Assembly (NCBI RefSeq): GCF_003148825.1
Contig: NZ_QGGZ01000010.1
Coordinates: 186,001-250,000, forward strand
DNA length: 64,000 bases
Direction: 5' to 3'
Source: Streptomyces sp. CG 926
GTDB taxonomy: Bacteria; Actinomycetota; Actinomycetes; Streptomycetales; Streptomycetaceae
Shown here: positions 49,453 to 57,786 of the stretch, in pieces
How positions within the stretch are numbered: the first letter of the stretch is position 1
Layout of the letters: each line of letters begins with the position of its first letter
Translations under genes and position numbers: made by a program
Notes under the pieces: model-generated
Told to the model about the DNA's origin: nothing
What the model saw: the letters and a program-made list of their open reading frames with translations, nothing else
Databases searched by the model: none

Positions 49453-50330
49453 CGGGCGCTCCGTCGCTGGAGGGGCAGGTAGACGGCCATGACCAGGCCG
49501 GCGATCAGGATCATGTCGAGGCCGAGGGCGAGCGCCACGTTCTCCTGGCCGGTGAGCACGTTCCCGGACAGCGCGTCCGCGATCTTGAGCGTGACCAGCG
49601 GGACGGAACCTCCGACGAGGGCCGCGGCCGTGGCGTGGGCGGCGAAGGCGGTCCCGAAGAGCAGCACGAACCCGCCGAGCAGGGAGGGCGCGAGCACGGG
49701 CAGCCCGACGTGGCGCCAGAACTGCCGGCCGGTGGCTCCGCTGTTCTGGGCGGCCTCGCGCCATTGCGGGCGCAGTCCGTCCAGCGCCGGGGCGATCACC
49801 AGCACCATCAGGGGGATCAGGAAGTACAGGTAGACCACGGTGAGACCGGTGAAGGAGTACAGGTTCCAGCCGAGGTCGGTGAGGTCGGCGAGCTGGGTGA
49901 CGACGCCGGAGATCCCGACGGTGGCGATGAAGGCGAAGGCCAGCGGTACGCCGCCGAAGTTGGCGAGCACCCCGGAGGCGGTCAGCGCGGCGCTGCGCAG
50001 GCCCGCCGAGCGGGAGGTGACCACGGCCTGGGCGATCACCACGCCCAGGACGCCGCCGACGAGTGCGGTGAGGGCGGAGAGCTGGACGCTGCCGATGAGG
50101 GAGCCGAGGTAGGGGCCCTGGAGGGAGCGGGCGAGGTGCTCACCGGTCACCCGGGTGGCGCCGTTCGCCGGGTCGGTGCGGGTGACCGCGCCGTGGGCCA
50201 TGGCGCCGAGCGGGATGCCGAAGCACAGCCCGGTGAAGGTGAGCAGTGGGAGGGTCGCGAGCCAGGTGCGCGGGCCGCGCCGCCGGCGGCGGGTGCCGTC
50301 GGCGGCGCGGGGGGTGGTGGTGGAGGACAT
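49440..50330 (-). CDS. ABC importer permease 1
   Basis: A 296-residue membrane subunit with six helices after a basic N-terminus (TPRAADGTRRRRRGPRTW). The EAA loop is REAAQNSGATGRQFWRHVGL near residue 200. The ATG at 50330 overlaps the stop codon of the binding-protein gene (ATGA). It resembles PotB/PhnU-type permeases. Together with permease 2 it forms the channel for the compound captured by the lipoprotein encoded upstream. Confidence 0.9.
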   Translation of the reverse strand: MSSTTTPRAADGTRRRRRGPRTWLATLPLLTFTGLCFGIPLGAMAHGAVTRTDPANGATRVTGEHLARSLQGPYLGSLIGSVQLSALTALVGGVLGVVIAQAVVTSRSAGLRSAALTASGVLANFGGVPLAFAFIATVGISGVVTQLADLTDLGWNLYSFTGLTVVYLYFLIPLMVLVIAPALDGLRPQWREAAQNSGATGRQFWRHVGLPVLAPSLLGGFVLLFGTAFAAHATAAALVGGSVPLVTLKIADALSGNVLTGQENVALALGLDMILIAGLVMAVYLPLQRRSARWLR

Positions 50331-51493
50331 CAGGAGAGGGCCTTGTCCCACTTCTCGGCGAGGGTGGCCTTGGCCTTGTCGAGTTCCTCGGAGGCGGGGA
50401 AGGCGGGGGTGCCCTGCACCTGCGGGAGCTTGGCGACGGCGGCCGCCTCGGCGGTGCCGTCCTGGGTCATGCCGGGGAGCAGGACCGGGCGGGCGTACCC
50501 CTTGAGCCACAGGTTCTGGCCCTCGGCGCTGTAGAGGAACTCCAGCCACAGGCGGGCGGCGGCCGGGTTCGGGGCCTCCTTGTTGATGGCCTGCGAGTAG
50601 TACTGGGCGTAGACGCCGTCGGTGGGGACGGCGACCTTCCAGTCGACGCCCTTGCCCTTGAACTGGTCGGCGTAGCCGGCGTTCAGGTAGTCCCAGTCGA
50701 TCGAGATGGGCGTCTCGCCCTTCTCGACGGTGGCCGGGGTGGACTCGACGGGGATGAAGTTGCCGCTCTTCTTCAGCTGTCCGAAGAAGTCGATGCCGGG
50801 CTGGATGTCGGCGAAGGAGCCCTTGTTGGCGAGGGCGGCCGCGTAGACGCCGCCGAAGGCCGAGCCGGACTTGGTGGGGTTGCCGTTGAGGGCGACCTTG
50901 CCCTTGTACTCGGGCTTGAGGAGGTCGGCGAAGGTCTGCGGGCAGGTGGGGATGCGGGCGGCGTCGCAGCCGATGGAGACGTAGCCGCCGTAGTCGTTGG
51001 TCCAGCGGCCGTCGGCGTCCTTCTGGGCGGCGGGGATCTTGTCCCAGGCGGTGACCTTGTACGGGGCGAAGAGGTTCTCGGCCGCGCCGCTGCGGGCGAA
51101 GGCGATCCCGAGGTCGAGGACGTCGGGGGCGCGCTTCTGGCCCTTGCGGGACTTGACGGCGGCGATCTCGTCTGAGCTGGAGGCGTCCGGGTTCTCGCTG
51201 TTGACCTTGATCTTGTACTTGGCCTCGAAGGCCTTGATGATCTCGCCGTAGTTCGCCCAGTCCGGCGGCAGCGCGATCACATTGAGCTCGCCCTCCTTCT
51301 GCGCGGCGGCGGCGAGGGCCTCCAAGGAGCCGAAGTCGGCGACCGAGGTCGCGGCGCCCGGCTGCACGCCGTTCTTGGCGCCGTCGGCGCCGCCGGACTT
51401 CGGGTCGGGGGCGGCACCACACGCGCTGAGCGTGGTGAGTACGGCGGCGCTGAGCAGAACGGCCGCACCGCGACGGGCGGAGGAACTGAGCAC
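50330..51493 (-). CDS. ABC importer substrate-binding lipoprotein
   Basis: A 387-residue extracytoplasmic binding protein, first gene of the operon. The GTG at 51493 has GGGAGA upstream. The signal peptide ends in a lipobox LSAC near residue 22. The mature protein has family 1/PotD-like features: AAAAQKEGELNVIALPPDWA, YGEIIKAFEAKYKIKVNSEN, DVLDLGIAFARSGAAENLFA, YKVTAWDKIPAAQKDADGRW and a C-terminal AEKWDKAL. Such proteins bind polyamines, iron, thiamine or 2-aminoethylphosphonate. The ligand-binding residues cannot be read reliably. The promoter region up to the GntR gene contains an ACTTGT-CTGA-ACAAGT operator. Confidence 0.9.
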   Translation of the reverse strand: MLSSSARRGAAVLLSAAVLTTLSACGAAPDPKSGGADGAKNGVQPGAATSVADFGSLEALAAAAQKEGELNVIALPPDWANYGEIIKAFEAKYKIKVNSENPDASSSDEIAAVKSRKGQKRAPDVLDLGIAFARSGAAENLFAPYKVTAWDKIPAAQKDADGRWTNDYGGYVSIGCDAARIPTCPQTFADLLKPEYKGKVALNGNPTKSGSAFGGVYAAALANKGSFADIQPGIDFFGQLKKSGNFIPVESTPATVEKGETPISIDWDYLNAGYADQFKGKGVDWKVAVPTDGVYAQYYSQAINKEAPNPAAARLWLEFLYSAEGQNLWLKGYARPVLLPGMTQDGTAEAAAVAKLPQVQGTPAFPASEELDKAKATLAEKWDKALS

Positions 51494-51521
51494 GGTCTCT
51501 CCCGGAGACGAGGGTGGGTTC

Positions 51522-51537
51522 ACTTGTCTGAACAAGT
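51522..51537. promoter_or_regulatory. GntR-type operator in the importer promoter
   Basis: ACTTGT and ACAAGT flank CTGA, a perfect inverted repeat containing the GT-N-AC pattern of HutC-group GntR sites. It lies 29 bases upstream of the binding-protein start and 160 bases from the divergent GntR gene, which suggests control of the operon by that regulator. Confidence 0.65.
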
Positions 51538-51696
51538 TGGCTCCAGTTCGCCCGGGCCCGCTGTACGGACGGTGAACGGCGCCTGTCCCCGGGAGCACGA
51601 GTCGAGGAAGAGAGAAGAATGACCGGAAGAAGCCGTGACAGAACCTGTTGGAATGATCATGGGAGACCGGTGCACGGCGATCAGGGGGCGAAGGGC

Positions 51697-52455
51697 ATGA
51701 GTAAGGACGCGGGCACGGCCAGGTACCTGGAGATCGCCGAGGCACTGCGGCGGGCGATCCTCTCGGGCGAGCTCGCGGTGGGGGCGCACCTGCCGTCGGA
51801 GAGCGACCTGGCCACGCGCTGGTCCGCGTCGCGCGGGACGGTCCGCCAGGCGGTGGCCACCCTCGCCGCGGAGGGGCTGATCGGCTCCCGCCAAGGGGCG
51901 CGGCGCATCGTCCTGCGCCGCGAGCGCCGGCACAGCTTCGGTGAGCTGAACAGCTTCGCGCAGTGGGCCGAGGGGCTCGGGCACAAGGCCGCCGGCCGCT
52001 TCCTGTCCCGCACCCGCAGGCCCGCCACGGCCGAGGAGTCGGACCGGCTCGCGCTGGCCCCGGGTACCGAGATCCTGGCCGTGCTACGACTGCGACTGCT
52101 CGACGGGGAACCCACCATGGTCGAGCGGACCGCCTACGCCGACTGGGTCGCGGCGGCCGTCGAGGCGCTGCCGGTGGACTGCCGCTCCGTCATGGACAGC
52201 CTGGCCGAGGATTCGGGGGCCACCGCCCACTACGGCGAGCACCTCATCGACGCGCTTCCGGCCGGCAGTGAGGACGCCCGGCTGCTCCGGATCCGGCGCG
52301 GCAGCCCGCTGCTGCGCCAACGGCACGTCTCCCGGTCGGCCACCGGCCGCCCGATCGAGTGGTCCGACGATCGCTACCGGGCCGGCAGTGTGACCTTCAG
52401 TGTGAGCAACTCGTCGGTAGCAACTCCTTTGGAGCGGCGCGTCGGAGACCAGTGA
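51697..52455 (+). CDS. GntR-family regulator (HutC/UTRA group)
   Basis: A 252-residue repressor divergent from the ABC importer operon. The ATG at 51697 follows GGGGGCGAAGGG. The winged helix domain is ARYLEIAEALRRAILSGELA to EGLIGSRQGARRIVLRRERR (residues about 8-75), with LPSESDLATRWSASRGTVRQ as the recognition part. The UTRA effector domain follows from HSFGELNSFAQWAEGLGHKA to the end (LALAPGTEILAVLRLRLLDG, RQRHVSRSATGRPIEW). UTRA domains bind small molecules such as sugar phosphates, histidine or phosphonates; here the ligand is most likely the transported compound. The operator at 51522 is the probable target. Confidence 0.88.
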   Translation: MSKDAGTARYLEIAEALRRAILSGELAVGAHLPSESDLATRWSASRGTVRQAVATLAAEGLIGSRQGARRIVLRRERRHSFGELNSFAQWAEGLGHKAAGRFLSRTRRPATAEESDRLALAPGTEILAVLRLRLLDGEPTMVERTAYADWVAAAVEALPVDCRSVMDSLAEDSGATAHYGEHLIDALPAGSEDARLLRIRRGSPLLRQRHVSRSATGRPIEWSDDRYRAGSVTFSVSNSSVATPLERRVGDQ

Positions 52456-52460
52456 GCAGG

Positions 52461-53459
52461 TCAGCCCCTCGGTCCGGCCGTGCGCGAGGTCTCGGCGATC
52501 GCGCCGGGCAGCCAGTCGGCGACGTGGCCGAAGCCGAAGCCCAGGGCCGAGGCACGGCCGTTGTCCATCGCGTAGGCGCGGTCGAAGGAGAAGGGCGAGG
52601 CCTCGGCGCCCTCCCCCACCACCCGGTACAGCGGGCCGTGCCCGACCTGCGCCGCGACCGCCTCGCAGAGCGCGGTCACGTCGAGCGCGCCGTGCGAGGC
52701 CGCGTTGACGGGCCCGGTGAAGGACTGTTCCGCAGCCCAGTGCAGAAATGCGGCCATCTCCTGGTGATGGATGAACGAGGTGGCGTACGGGGCTTCGTGG
52801 ACGTCGACGGGGGTCCCGGCGGCGATCCGCCGAACGTAGTGCGCGAGCCGCCCGGTGAACTCCGCCGCACCGCCGCCGAGCACGTGCGCGGCGCGCACGC
52901 TCACGTAGGGGAAGGCCGGGTCGCGCAGGAAGACGGCCTCGGCCTGCCGCTTCCCCTCGGCGTAGACGTAGGCGGACCGATCCCCGGGCGGACGGCCCGC
53001 CGCGCCCGCGAGCGGCAGCCGGGCGGGGTCGAGCGAAGCCTCGGTGACGGGTACGGGTGCGGTGACGGGTGCGGGTGCGGGTACGGGTGCGGGTACGGGT
53101 GCGGGGGCGGCGACGGGTGCGCGGTCCACGGGACCGGCGGGGAGCGTGGCCGGGTCGTAGACCTCCATCGTCGAGGTCATGACGTAGCGCCCGGTCCGCC
53201 CGGCGAACACCCTTCGGGCGACGGCCGCCTGGAGCGGTGTGTAGCAGACCTGGTCCACGACCACGTCGAAGTCGCGCGGGCCGAGCGCCGCCCGCAGCGC
53301 TTCCTCGTCGTCGCGGTCGGCGACGAGACGGCCGACACCGGGCGGTGGCGCCCCGGAGCCCCGGTTGAGGACGGTGACCTCGTGGCCCGCGTCGCGTGCC
53401 CGCGTGACCAGGGACTTTCCGAAGTACCGGCTGCCGCCGACGACGAGAATTCGCTTCAT
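52461..53459 (-). CDS. NAD-dependent epimerase/dehydratase (extended SDR) with low-complexity insert
   Basis: A 332-residue Rossmann-fold protein. The NAD motif is KRILVVGGSRYFGKSLVTRA (GGxxxxG) at the start. The middle part RYVMTSTMEVYDPA contains the active-site Ser region, and YVYAEGKRQAEAVFL near residue 175 the Tyr-x3-Lys pair (YAEGK). Between them lies a Pro/Ala/Val stretch of about 24 residues (VAAPAPVPAPVPAPAPVTAP...) encoded by a GGGTGC/GGGTAC hexamer-type repeat, probably a surface loop expanded by slippage. The form resembles the SDR group of mRNA-binding/isoflavone reductase-like proteins, and no substrate can be named. It is divergent from the LysR gene with only 71 bases between. 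Confidence 0.85.
   Translation of the reverse strand: MKRILVVGGSRYFGKSLVTRARDAGHEVTVLNRGSGAPPPGVGRLVADRDDEEALRAALGPRDFDVVVDQVCYTPLQAAVARRVFAGRTGRYVMTSTMEVYDPATLPAGPVDRAPVAAPAPVPAPVPAPAPVTAPVPVTEASLDPARLPLAGAAGRPPGDRSAYVYAEGKRQAEAVFLRDPAFPYVSVRAAHVLGGGAAEFTGRLAHYVRRIAAGTPVDVHEAPYATSFIHHQEMAAFLHWAAEQSFTGPVNAASHGALDVTALCEAVAAQVGHGPLYRVVGEGAEASPFSFDRAYAMDNGRASALGFGFGHVADWLPGAIAETSRTAGPRG
53043..53122. repeat. Hexamer-type low-complexity repeat inside the SDR gene
   Basis: GGGTGC and GGGTAC units alternate for about 80 bases. In the coding frame (minus strand) they give Pro-Ala-Pro-Val repeats, so length changes by whole units keep the frame. Confidence 0.85.
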
Positions 53460-53530
53460 GGGTTCGACTCTGCCGTTGTATCGTCCCCAGCGGAACGGAC
53501 CAGCTGCTGAACGCATCGTAAGGAAAACTG

Positions 53531-54454
53531 ATGATCGACGTTCAGCGGCTGCGCGTCCTTCGGGCCGTGGCCGAGCACGGAAGCTTCAACCGAGCCGCCG
53601 GAGCCCTGCTGTTGACCCCGTCGGCCGTCTCGCAGCACATCGCGGCGCTGGAGCGTACGGTCGGCCACCCGGTGGCGGTGCGCAGCACGCGCGGGGTCAC
53701 CCTCACCGAACCCGGCCGACTGCTCGTGGAAGCCGCCGAATCGATCGCCGCCGAGCTCGACCAGGTCCGCCACGCGATCGACCGGCTCACGGCCGAGCGG
53801 CCGCGCCTCACCGTCGCCACCTTCACCAGCGGAGGCCGGCACCTGCTGCCCGCGGCGCTGTCCCGGTTCGTGGCGGAGCATCCCGAGGTGGAGCTCACCG
53901 TGCGGGAGAGCGAGCCCGAGGACGCGGCGGCGATGGTGCGCGGCGGCGCGGCCGATCTCGCGCTGGCCTACCACTTCGACGGGCCGCCGCCCGTACGCCC
54001 GGGTGAGCGTCCGGGGCTCGACTGGGTTCCGCTGATGGACGATCCGCTGTGGCTGGTGCTGCCACGCGACCACCGCCTCGCGGACCGGACCTCGGTGGGC
54101 CTGGCCGAACTGGGCACCGAGCGCTGGGTGCTGGGCTGCCTCAGGACCGAGGCCTTCCTGCGCCGATACGCGGAGCTCGCCGGCATCGACCTCCGGGTGG
54201 CGGCCTCCACCACCGACTACTTCTTCGCGCAGACCCTGGTCGCGGCAGGCGTCGGGGTCTCGCTGATCCCGCACGTCTCGCTCGCTCCGACCGCCGAGTT
54301 GTCCGTGATCCGCATCGAATCACCGTGTCCCGCACGGCACTTCGGGATCATCCGCCCCCGGCGGCGGCGCCCGCAGCCCTACGCGCAGGCGTTGACCGCC
54401 GCCCTGACCGCTGCCGCCACCACGGCACACACACCGACCGGAGAGCGCCCTTGA
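53531..54454 (+). CDS. LysR-family transcriptional regulator
   Basis: A 307-residue regulator. The N-terminal winged helix is MIDVQRLRVLRAVAEHGSFN to PVAVRSTRGVTLTEPGRLLV, with LLLTPSAVSQHIAALERTVG as the helix-turn-helix. The effector-binding domain follows (RLTVATFTSGGRHLLPAALS, AADLALAYHFDG, TLVAAGVGVSLIPHVSLAPT). It is divergent from the SDR gene and may control it, as LysR proteins often do. The stop codon overlaps the TTG start of an LRV protein gene (TTGA), so the two are translated together, an unusual partner for LysR. The ligand is unknown. Confidence 0.9.
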   Translation: MIDVQRLRVLRAVAEHGSFNRAAGALLLTPSAVSQHIAALERTVGHPVAVRSTRGVTLTEPGRLLVEAAESIAAELDQVRHAIDRLTAERPRLTVATFTSGGRHLLPAALSRFVAEHPEVELTVRESEPEDAAAMVRGGAADLALAYHFDGPPPVRPGERPGLDWVPLMDDPLWLVLPRDHRLADRTSVGLAELGTERWVLGCLRTEAFLRRYAELAGIDLRVAASTTDYFFAQTLVAAGVGVSLIPHVSLAPTAELSVIRIESPCPARHFGIIRPRRRRPQPYAQALTAALTAAATTAHTPTGERP

Positions 54455-55788
54455 ACCACCTCCTGTGCGGACTCGCCGCGAATCCGGCACTGCCGCCCGA
54501 GCTCGTCGACCGACTGCTGGCGCTCGCCCTGAAGGAGGTGGAGGCCGATCCCGAGTCGAGGTTCGCCGACGACCTGCTCCACAACCTGGGCGACCGTGCC
54601 GATCTGCGCCACGACCAGATGCTCGAACTCACCGCGCATTCCGACACCATGGCCCGGTATCTTGCCTACGGCGGCATACTCGACGCCGCCGATGTGGATC
54701 CCAGGTCCGCTCCGAACGCCGCCGTCGCCCTCCTCGACGAGCGCCGCGGGCGCCCCGAATGGGCCCGCTTCCTCGCGACGCACCCGGACTCCGAGATCCG
54801 CTGGAAGCTGGCCTCCTGCCCCGGCCTCCCGCAGGACGTCGTGGACCTGCTCGCCGCCGATCCGGATGTGGAGGTCGTGAAGGAAGTGGCCCTCTGGACG
54901 GAATCGCCCGTGACCGCCCGCCTCGCTCGCCACCCGGACCCCGAGGTCCGCATCGCGGTGGCGTTCAATCCCACCACCCCGCTCGAAGCCGTCCTCGCTC
55001 TGGCCGAGGACCCCGAACTGCCGCTGCAATGGGCACTGTCCGAGCGCACCGATCTGTCACAGGCGCTCTACGCCCGACTGGCCGTCGACCCGAACGACGG
55101 GGTCCGGGCCGCGTACGCCCGCAACCCCGGGATCGGCCAGGAGCTGATCCGCGTACTGGCCGCCGATCCGGAGATCCAGGTACGGCGCGCCGTCGCGGAA
55201 CATCCGCACGCACCGCTCGACCTGCTGGCGGAACTCGTCGTCGACGACCGGGCGGCGTGGAATCCGCTGCCACGGATCTCCGCCGCCACGCCCGCCGAAC
55301 TCGCCGAGCTCGCCGGCTCCCGCCACGCGGCCGTACGGATGCTCGTTGCGCAGCGGCGCGATCTGCCCGCGGAGCTGCGTGACGCGCTGGCGGTCGATCC
55401 GGACGCCTCGGTGGTCCGGGCCGTCGCCCCGCACCCCGGGCTGTCCGAGGAGCTGCTGCGCGCCATGGTCGCGCGGCACGGCGTGCAGGTCCTCTCCCGG
55501 GTGGCCGCCAACCCGGATGCCTCCGGTGCCCTGCTGGAGTTCGTGGCGCTGCATCGGCCGGGCGTGCGCAGGGCGCTCAAGGAAGTCGCCAAGCACCCCC
55601 ACGCGACGGGCCCAGCCCTGCTCGCCTGCCTGCCGGACCGGACGGCCCGACCGCTGGCCGCCGCCCACCCGGCGCTGCCGCCCGAGGTCATCACCGGTCT
55701 GCTCACCGACGAGAATCGACGGGTGGCGGAGGAAGCGGCGGGCAACCCCTCGCTGCCCCGCGCCGTGATGGTCGAGCTGGTGCCCTGA
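54451..55788 (+). CDS. LRV/HEAT-like repeat protein, paralogue of the 14-kb protein
   Basis: A 445-residue solenoid protein. The TTG at 54451 overlaps the LysR stop codon and has GGAGAG upstream. It is built of about 24-residue units such as LAANPALPPELVDRLLALAL, SCPGLPQDVVDLLAADPDVE, AVDPNDGVRAAYARNPGIGQ and AAHPALPPEVITGLLTDENR. The repeats match those of the protein at 13999-15417 in pattern (NP-x-LP-x-x-(V/L)-x-x-LL-x-DPD). LRV proteins of some bacteria carry an iron-sulfur cluster, but no Cys cluster is present here. A scaffold role is likely; partners are unknown. Confidence 0.8.
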   Translation: MNHLLCGLAANPALPPELVDRLLALALKEVEADPESRFADDLLHNLGDRADLRHDQMLELTAHSDTMARYLAYGGILDAADVDPRSAPNAAVALLDERRGRPEWARFLATHPDSEIRWKLASCPGLPQDVVDLLAADPDVEVVKEVALWTESPVTARLARHPDPEVRIAVAFNPTTPLEAVLALAEDPELPLQWALSERTDLSQALYARLAVDPNDGVRAAYARNPGIGQELIRVLAADPEIQVRRAVAEHPHAPLDLLAELVVDDRAAWNPLPRISAATPAELAELAGSRHAAVRMLVAQRRDLPAELRDALAVDPDASVVRAVAPHPGLSEELLRAMVARHGVQVLSRVAANPDASGALLEFVALHRPGVRRALKEVAKHPHATGPALLACLPDRTARPLAAAHPALPPEVITGLLTDENRRVAEEAAGNPSLPRAVMVELVP

Positions 55789-55865
55789 CGGTCCGCCGAC
55801 CGCGTCACCCCGCAGGCGCCGGGGGGGAGTTCCGCACGCGAAGCGGTGACGGGGCCGGAGCCGGA

Positions 55866-56021
55866 GCCGGGCGTCACCAGGCCCGTCTCGTCGGCGAGGA
55901 CCACGGCCTGGGCCCGGTCGCGCAGCGACAACTTCGCGAAGATGCGGGCCACATGGGTCTTCACCGTGGCCTAGCTCAGGGTCAGCTCCCGCTCCGGTTC
56001 GGCGTCGGAGAGCCCGTGCCG
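55866..56021 (-). pseudogene. Decayed LuxR/NarL-type response regulator C-terminus
   Basis: On the minus strand the frame reads GLSDAEPERELTLS, then a TAG stop (55971-55973), then ATVKTHVARIFAKLSLRDRA and QAVVLADETGLVTPG. This is the LuxR helix-turn-helix (GLSNAEIAxxLxxSEATVKTHVxxI) with the Glu codon of SEATVKTH changed to TAG. The receiver domain and the start are missing. The piece lies in the 442-base gap after the LRV gene, with no other gene there. Confidence 0.8.
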
Positions 56022-56230
56022 CCCTCGCCGCCTGCGCGGGCGGCCCGCATGACGATCGCGTCGGCCCTGCACGCCGGGTAGGGCCGCGTGCGCCGGAAGC
56101 CGCCCGCCTGAATCCCCGGTGAACTCCCGCCGACGCCCCGCGCCCGGACCGGCCCGAGTGAATTCGTCACTTCCCCGGGCCGGGGGTCGTTAGGGCCTGG
56201 GGGTTGACTCGGGGGCGAAGGGATGACGGA

Positions 56231-57709
56231 ATGCGGCAGTTTCCTCTGGAGATGCACCACATGGCACCCGGTCGGGTGGTCGAGTGGCGGCTCAGGTCCA
56301 CGGCGGCGGAGGCCGCCGACACGGGTGACCCGGTGGGCAGGAAGGCGTCCTTCAACCAGGACAAGCACTTCACCGTCGCCGAGGAGAGCAGGGCCGCCGA
56401 CGACCCGGTCGCGTCCTGGGTCGCGGTGACCTTCGAAGTGGCCGGCCCGCTGGACGAGCAGGCGCTGGCGCAGTCCCTGCTCTCCTTCGTGCAGCGGCAC
56501 GAGGTCCTACGGTGTGCGTTCCGCCGGCTGGCGGGCGAGGTGGCCTGCGAGCCCTTCGACCCGGCCGCACTGACCCTCGAACCCCAGCAGGTGGGCGCCT
56601 TCGAAACCTCCGACCTGCTGCGCGAGTTCCTCGTCGAGCGGTTCAAGCGGAGCATCGACACGCTCTCCTGGCCGCTGTTCATCATGGGCGCGGTGGAGCG
56701 CGAGGACTCCGCGACGGTCTACCTCGCCTTCGACCACATCGTCTGCGACGGCATGTCGATGCCGATCGTGGCCCGCGAGGTGTCGACCGGCTACGAGGCC
56801 CTGTGCCGCGGCGAGAGCGTGGAACTGCCGCCCGCCCCCAGCTATCTCGACTTCGCCGAGGAGCAGCGCCGGCGCTACCTGTCCATCGACGCCGGCGACG
56901 AACGTCTGGACTACTGGAAGGCGTTCATGGGGGAAGCCGGCGAGTTCTTCCCGCGGTTCCCCCTCGACCTGGGTGTCGAGCCGGGCCGGATGTACCCGAT
57001 CGTCAACGAGGCCTCCACCCTCCTGGACGCCGCGGAGGCCGAGGTGTTCGAGAAGACGTGTCTGGCGGTCGACGGCAAGCCGTTCATGGGAGTGCTCGCG
57101 TCGGTCGCCGTCTGTCTGCGCGAGGCCGGCGGCCCGGGCGTCTACCGCGGCCTCATGCCGGTCAGTGAGCGCGGCCGGGACACCTGGGCGCACTCGGTGG
57201 GCTGGTTCGTCAACACCCTGCCCATCGAGTTCGACGCCTCTCCGGGCCGGGACTTCGCCCAGGTCATGGCCTCGGTCCGGGCCGGCTTCGGCGAGATGAT
57301 GCGCCATCTCGACGTGCCGTTCGTGCGGGCCTGGGAGTTGCTGGCGCCCGAGGAGTTCGCCGCCCGCTCCTGGCCGCACCCGGTGAACTTCTTCTCGTAC
57401 ATCGACATGCGCAAGTGCCCCGGGGCAGAGCGCCACGACGACTGGCGGCCGACCACCCATGTGTGGTCGGCGCGCGCCAACGGGGCCTGTTCGTGGTTCC
57501 AGCGGGACACGGAGGGGCTGCACATGAACTCCCTCTACGTCGACACCCCGGCGGCCCGCCGGACCATGGGCGACTTCCAGGAGGCGCTGCGCCTCACCGT
57601 GCAGGAGATCTCCCGGTCCGGCGGATTCCGCAGGCCCATCGCGCTGACCGCACCTCGGCGCCCCGTACGGACCCCGCTGGACGTGGCCGCGTTCGCCCGC
57701 CGCGGCTGA
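56231..57709 (+). CDS. Stand-alone NRPS-type condensation domain protein
   Basis: A 492-residue acyltransferase-like protein made of a single condensation domain. The HHxxxDG motif appears as DHIVCDGMSM near residue 170: the second, catalytic His and the Asp-Gly are kept, the first His is Asp. Other C-domain features are FVQRHEVLRCAFRRLAGEVA (C2-like), YLDFAEEQRRRYLSIDAGDE, YRGLMPVSERGRDTWAHSVG-WFVNTLPIEF and a late PHPVNFFSYIDMRK. No adenylation, carrier or thioesterase gene is near, so it is not part of a visible NRPS cluster. It may be a free-standing ester- or amide-forming enzyme. The ATG at 56231 has GAAGGGA upstream. Confidence 0.85.
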   Translation: MRQFPLEMHHMAPGRVVEWRLRSTAAEAADTGDPVGRKASFNQDKHFTVAEESRAADDPVASWVAVTFEVAGPLDEQALAQSLLSFVQRHEVLRCAFRRLAGEVACEPFDPAALTLEPQQVGAFETSDLLREFLVERFKRSIDTLSWPLFIMGAVEREDSATVYLAFDHIVCDGMSMPIVAREVSTGYEALCRGESVELPPAPSYLDFAEEQRRRYLSIDAGDERLDYWKAFMGEAGEFFPRFPLDLGVEPGRMYPIVNEASTLLDAAEAEVFEKTCLAVDGKPFMGVLASVAVCLREAGGPGVYRGLMPVSERGRDTWAHSVGWFVNTLPIEFDASPGRDFAQVMASVRAGFGEMMRHLDVPFVRAWELLAPEEFAARSWPHPVNFFSYIDMRKCPGAERHDDWRPTTHVWSARANGACSWFQRDTEGLHMNSLYVDTPAARRTMGDFQEALRLTVQEISRSGGFRRPIALTAPRRPVRTPLDVAAFARRG

Positions 57710-57786
57710 GCCGCGGCCCCGGGGTTCACACCGGTCGGGCCGCCTCTCGCGGGGACGAACCGGCGGCCCTCCGGCCGCGGCGACGC

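Noticed and set aside
51522..51537. PhnF operator that would prove phosphonate transport
   Set aside because: The inverted repeat fits GntR/HutC sites in general, not the PhnF consensus in particular.
56231..57709. A non-ribosomal peptide biosynthetic cluster
   Set aside because: Only one condensation domain protein is present; no adenylation, carrier, tailoring or export genes are adjacent.
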